Shown piece after piece: positions 4,922 through 7,818 of a stretch of 7,818 nucleotides of DNA. A program made the position numbers and the translations under genes. The stretch comes from Nitrospirales bacterium (GTDB taxonomy: Bacteria; Nitrospirota; Nitrospiria; Nitrospirales; UBA8639): the NCBI GenBank assembly GCA_029261305.1, contig JAJDBO010000055.1, forward strand, positions 1 through 7,818, in the 5' to 3' direction. The notes under the pieces are model-generated. The model did no database searches. It saw nothing but the letters and a program-made list of their open reading frames with translations, and was not told the origin of the DNA. Position 1 is the first letter of the stretch. Each line of letters begins with the position of its first letter.

Positions 4922-7818
4922 ATGGCAACAGATCAGGAACAAGGCTTTCTCCAGTTTGATGGCAAAACAAATCATGTGGCCATCACGCTCCAACAACCGA
5001 CGTTGTACAACAATGACTTCACCATTGAAGTGTGGTTTCAAGCCGAGGCTTTTCCTCCAGGTGCAGAGTGTATCCTCGTCTGTTTGGATCCTGACAGCAA
5101 GACTGCAAATCCCGGTGCCTGTCTGGGTATCAAAGATGGGAAGGCTTTCACTCGCTTAGGAACAAACGAGGTCATTGGCACACAGACCATTTCACTCAAA
5201 ACATGGTGTTCCATTGTCTGGCGTGTTGGTCACTTCCTCGACCGCCAGGATGTCTTTATCAACGGAGCCTTGGATGCATCGGGCTCCGTAGCACTTGCCA
5301 CGAGTACGCCCACGAAACCCTCTCAGGCAGAAACGACCACAGTCACGACATTGGGATGTGGCAAGGGTTGTGCTTATTTCAAAGGACTGATTGGCGAAGT
5401 CCGCATCTGGAATATGACTCGTAATCAGTTACACATTAAGGGCGGGATGAACCGGTGCTTAGGAGGCCATGAACCAGGCCTCGTGGCCTATTATGGAACA
5501 CGCGATCAAGATGCGACGGTATTAAAAAACCTCTCAGCGAGTGGTGCCGGGAACAATGGCACCATCAGCGGAGCTCAATGGACTATCCCTCTCTCGCTGA
5601 CAGCCACTGAGTTACCCTTTCGGCAACCTTACACCCCCCCAGCGCAAGCTGGTGAGACATTCAACTTTTTATCCAAAATCCGCCAACATGCCGCCAATCT
5701 TCTTGGCCAGGCCAGGGCAGGGTTTGAATCGATGTATTTTGTCTCCGGCGGTGAGATAGCCACACTCGCTCCGGACGGACACAGTGAGAACATGGCCTCG
5801 TCTCTCTACAACAAGGAATCGATCCTCACGTTCAATTCCCTTTTTGATCATGACTATAATAAGCCTGAGGCAAGAAAAGATCCCAGCTTCGTCATCGGCT
5901 CTCTTGATATTCCGGTCGTACCCTTCACCTTCGAGATTTGGATCAAAATGGCCGCCACCCAATTTGATTACAATTCTACAATTATCTCAACGCCGGCTTA
6001 TCTGCTCCGCTTTATGTGTACCCCTTCTAGAAGTAAACCAGGACATCCCACCTTGCCCCAATACGATTTTAACCTGATTGATCCAGCAACCCAAAGGGCA
6101 ACCTATGCGGTAGCAATTGCCCTGGAGTCTCCCATCCGACAGGACCAGTGGAATCACCTGGCCTTTACGTTCGGTACCGACCAATCATCTCAGGCGTTTC
6201 TAAATGGTAAATTATATACCACGAGGAAACTTCCCACCCCCTTTCCAACCATGTCTGGCCTTCAAAGGTGGGGAGTTGGTAACTCGGATCCTAATCAAGC
6301 CTTTACCGGGGAAATTGCTCAGATGAGCATTTGGAACCACATACGCACGCCAGAACAAATTTTGACAGATATGCACCAAATGCCAAGTAAGGATGGCCCA
6401 GGTCTTTCCCTGTGGTGGTCGTGGGACGACTGGCCGGGTAGGTCCCCTAAGGACCTGGGCACACGTCCTGACCTGTCTTTAATCCATGGGGACATACCTC
6501 GTTCAATCAAATGGACTCCGTTAACTACACCACGTGTCGCAACTGATCTCGTGCTAGATCCATTAGCAAGAAAGGTGTATTGGGTTCGTTCGGTTTACCC
6601 TTTTCAAGTCAATGTTTCCAGCATAGATGGCAATTTGTGGGACGCAGGGAGCACATCCTTCCAAACACTGTTCCACAACGACACCCAGCCCATCACCTCG
6701 GTGGCCATCGATCCAGCGCAAAAACAGATCTATTGGATACAAGGTACGGGACAGCTGATGCGGGGCGCGATGAATGGGACTGGAACGCCAGCAATGGTGC
6801 TTGATATTTCAGCACCCTCCAAAGAGAGTTTCTGGCAACTCGATCTCGACCTCGACTCCAATACGAAACGCATTTATTGGACGAACGACAGCAGCATTTG
6901 GCGTTGCCAACTGGATGGGTCTGCTCCAGAAATGGTGATATCTGGGGCCGATGCGCCTTTCCCCATAGATCTGGCCGTGGAAGGCCCGAATGACCAGGAG
7001 ACCTCTGGCGCCGTGTACTGGATTGATAAAGCATTGAAGATGATTCGCCGGGCAGACCTGGATGGCCAGAACGCGACCGATCTCTATACCGTCCCGCAAC
7101 CCATGCGTGGATTAGCATTGGATGTGGGCTCACATAAAATCTATTGGTTGGAACTCGAGGACAACGCGGCACAGAGACAATTTACCAACATCACGGCTTC
7201 CGGTGACCACGTGTATGCCATAAACATCTCTGACCAGGCCGTGTATCAATACGTGGCTCCTCCTCAACAAGGGATACCCGCTGGCCAAAACAACGAAACA
7301 TGGGCAACCGTCCACAAGAAGCTCCGCTTAATCAACCAAGAGAAGATGGTGTATCACTATGCGGGGTCACTCCAAGATTGGAAACCCATCGGGGGCAAGG
7401 CGACTATGCTTGTGACTTCCAGTAGCGCCCTCTACCGTCTGCAACCAGATTCTACCATTGGGCAATACCATTCAACGTCCAACCAGTGGACCCAAATCGG
7501 GGCTAACGCCACGATGCTCGTGACCCTCGACACCGACCTCTACTGCCTGCACTCCGATGCCACTATTTGGCAATACCATTCAACGTCCAACCAGCGGACC
7601 CAAATCGGAACTAACGCCACGATGCTTGTGACTCTGGGGACGACTCTCTTTTGCTTGCACCCTGATGCCACCATTTGGCAATACAATTCGAAGCCCAACG
7701 ATTGGACCCATGTTGGAGACCGTGCCACCGTGCTGGTTGCTGCAGCCAGCCACCTCTATTGCCTGAGCACCGATGCCACCATTTGGCAATATCATTCGAA
7801 ACCAAACGATTGGGGAAA
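4922..7818 (+). CDS. LamG-LamG-YWTD propeller-tectonin-like repeat protein (3'-truncated by window edge)
   Basis: The frame is open from the ATG at 4922 to the last base (965 codons) with no stop; the C-terminus is missing. The N-terminus MATDQEQGFLQFDGKTN has no signal peptide and enters directly into a domain. Domain 1 (about 1-215) is a LamG/concanavalin A-like jellyroll, with FTIEVWF at 33-39, DVFINGALD, FKGLIGEVRIWN at 153-164 and GLVAYY. A linker (about 220-310) leads to a second LamG (about 310-525), with FTFEIWIKM at 335, QWNHLAFTFG at 409, AFLNGKLY, GEIAQMSIWN at 463 and LSLWWSWDD. Residues about 535-760 are YWTD/LDL-receptor class B-type propeller blades: YW pairs at 553, 604, 652, 699 and 741, preceded by 'lalD....kiYW' and followed by LDG turns. 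From about 765, tectonin-like units repeat every 36 residues to the edge. These domains usually bind glycans, lipids or proteins on surfaces, and no catalytic site is visible. The N-terminal layout could suit an adhesin or the binding part of a large toxin-like protein. Confidence 0.88.
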   Translation, partial: MATDQEQGFLQFDGKTNHVAITLQQPTLYNNDFTIEVWFQAEAFPPGAECILVCLDPDSKTANPGACLGIKDGKAFTRLGTNEVIGTQTISLKTWCSIVWRVGHFLDRQDVFINGALDASGSVALATSTPTKPSQAETTTVTTLGCGKGCAYFKGLIGEVRIWNMTRNQLHIKGGMNRCLGGHEPGLVAYYGTRDQDATVLKNLSASGAGNNGTISGAQWTIPLSLTATELPFRQPYTPPAQAGETFNFLSKIRQHAANLLGQARAGFESMYFVSGGEIATLAPDGHSENMASSLYNKESILTFNSLFDHDYNKPEARKDPSFVIGSLDIPVVPFTFEIWIKMAATQFDYNSTIISTPAYLLRFMCTPSRSKPGHPTLPQYDFNLIDPATQRATYAVAIALESPIRQDQWNHLAFTFGTDQSSQAFLNGKLYTTRKLPTPFPTMSGLQRWGVGNSDPNQAFTGEIAQMSIWNHIRTPEQILTDMHQMPSKDGPGLSLWWSWDDWPGRSPKDLGTRPDLSLIHGDIPRSIKWTPLTTPRVATDLVLDPLARKVYWVRSVYPFQVNVSSIDGNLWDAGSTSFQTLFHNDTQPITSVAIDPAQKQIYWIQGTGQLMRGAMNGTGTPAMVLDISAPSKESFWQLDLDLDSNTKRIYWTNDSSIWRCQLDGSAPEMVISGADAPFPIDLAVEGPNDQETSGAVYWIDKALKMIRRADLDGQNATDLYTVPQPMRGLALDVGSHKIYWLELEDNAAQRQFTNITASGDHVYAINISDQAVYQYVAPPQQGIPAGQNNETWATVHKKLRLINQEKMVYHYAGSLQDWKPIGGKATMLVTSSSALYRLQPDSTIGQYHSTSNQWTQIGANATMLVTLDTDLYCLHSDATIWQYHSTSNQRTQIGTNATMLVTLGTTLFCLHPDATIWQYNSKPNDWTHVGDRATVLVAAASHLYCLSTDATIWQYHSKPNDWG
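6530..7200 (+). other. YWTD (LDL-receptor class B)-type beta-propeller domain
   Basis: Five YW pairs (nt 6578, 6731, 6875, 7016 and 7142) are spaced 51, 48, 47 and 42 residues apart. Each is preceded by an 'a.D.....k.iYW' strand, as in VAIDPAQKQIYW and LALDVGSHKIYW, and several are followed by 'i.r..ldG' (WRCQLDG, IRRADLDG). YWTD propellers normally have six blades of about 43 residues. Five are clear here; the sixth may be degenerate or completed by strands at either end. Confidence 0.75.
7247..7818 (+). repeat. 108-bp in-frame tandem repeats encoding 36-residue tectonin-like units
   Basis: The codons for the Q/H-Y core pair recur at 7247, 7355, 7463, 7571, 7679 and 7787, always exactly 108 bp apart. 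The first copies are degenerate (VYQY, VYHY, IGQY) and the later ones nearly uniform (IWQYHSTSNQWTQIGANATM and close variants). The copies starting at 7463 and 7571 are about 80% identical by eye, and their first 24 bases are identical. The consensus is 'IWQY.S..N.WT.IG..ATMLV....LYCL..DAT', close in length and aromatic layout to tectonin or tachylectin-type propeller blades. The array continues past the window edge. Confidence 0.85.

Noticed and set aside
4866..5159. 97-codon + frame overlapping the gene junction
   Set aside because: It conflicts with the LamG frame, which has a good ribosome binding site and recognisable domain motifs, and it has no motif of its own.
7247..7818. Regular 108-bp repeats considered as a CRISPR or other non-coding array
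   Set aside because: There are no unique spacers between short repeats. The period is a whole number of codons and every copy translates in frame to a beta-propeller-like unit.

Overview
The window holds three genes on the + strand: the 3' end of one, one complete very large gene, and the 5' part of another that runs off the right edge. There are no RNA genes, IS elements, integrases or CRISPR arrays. Shine-Dalgarno-like sites, short spacers (53 and 31 nt) and uninterrupted reading frames point to a bacterium. Composition is near 50% GC by eye. The left-hand gene is AT-richer (about 38% GC over 61-240 by hand count). I cannot place the organism taxonomically from this sequence.

Region 1 (2-259) is the C-terminal 85 codons of a protein ending in a Ser-Asp-His-Leu-Pro-Val motif. 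This is the closing active-site signature of the endonuclease/exonuclease/phosphatase (EEP, DNase I-like) fold. Region 2 (313-4890) is a 1525-residue protein built almost wholly of beta-strand-rich repeats of roughly 110-120 residues. It has a charged low-complexity linker near residues 999-1028 and a C-terminal tail of about 180 residues predicted to be a long Ala/Gly/Glu-rich helix. It resembles the poorly characterised large beta-rich proteins annotated as DUF6603; that link is from memory of sequence style and is tentative. Region 3 (4922 to the edge) is an open frame of at least 965 codons with a good ribosome binding site. It encodes two LamG/concanavalin A-like domains, then a YWTD (LDL-receptor class B) beta-propeller, then tectonin-like repeats with an exact 36-residue (108-bp) period. 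The frame is still open at the last base.

The second and third genes are 31 nt apart with no terminator visible between them, so they are probably co-transcribed. Neither has a recognisable signal peptide, although LamG, YWTD and tectonin-like domains usually bind glycans or proteins outside the cell. My working hypothesis is a two-protein recognition or adhesion/toxin-like system: a giant beta-rich scaffold with a helical tail, and a multi-domain binding protein that may continue into an effector or translocation module beyond the window. The domain content is seen in the sequence. The joint function and export route are inference.
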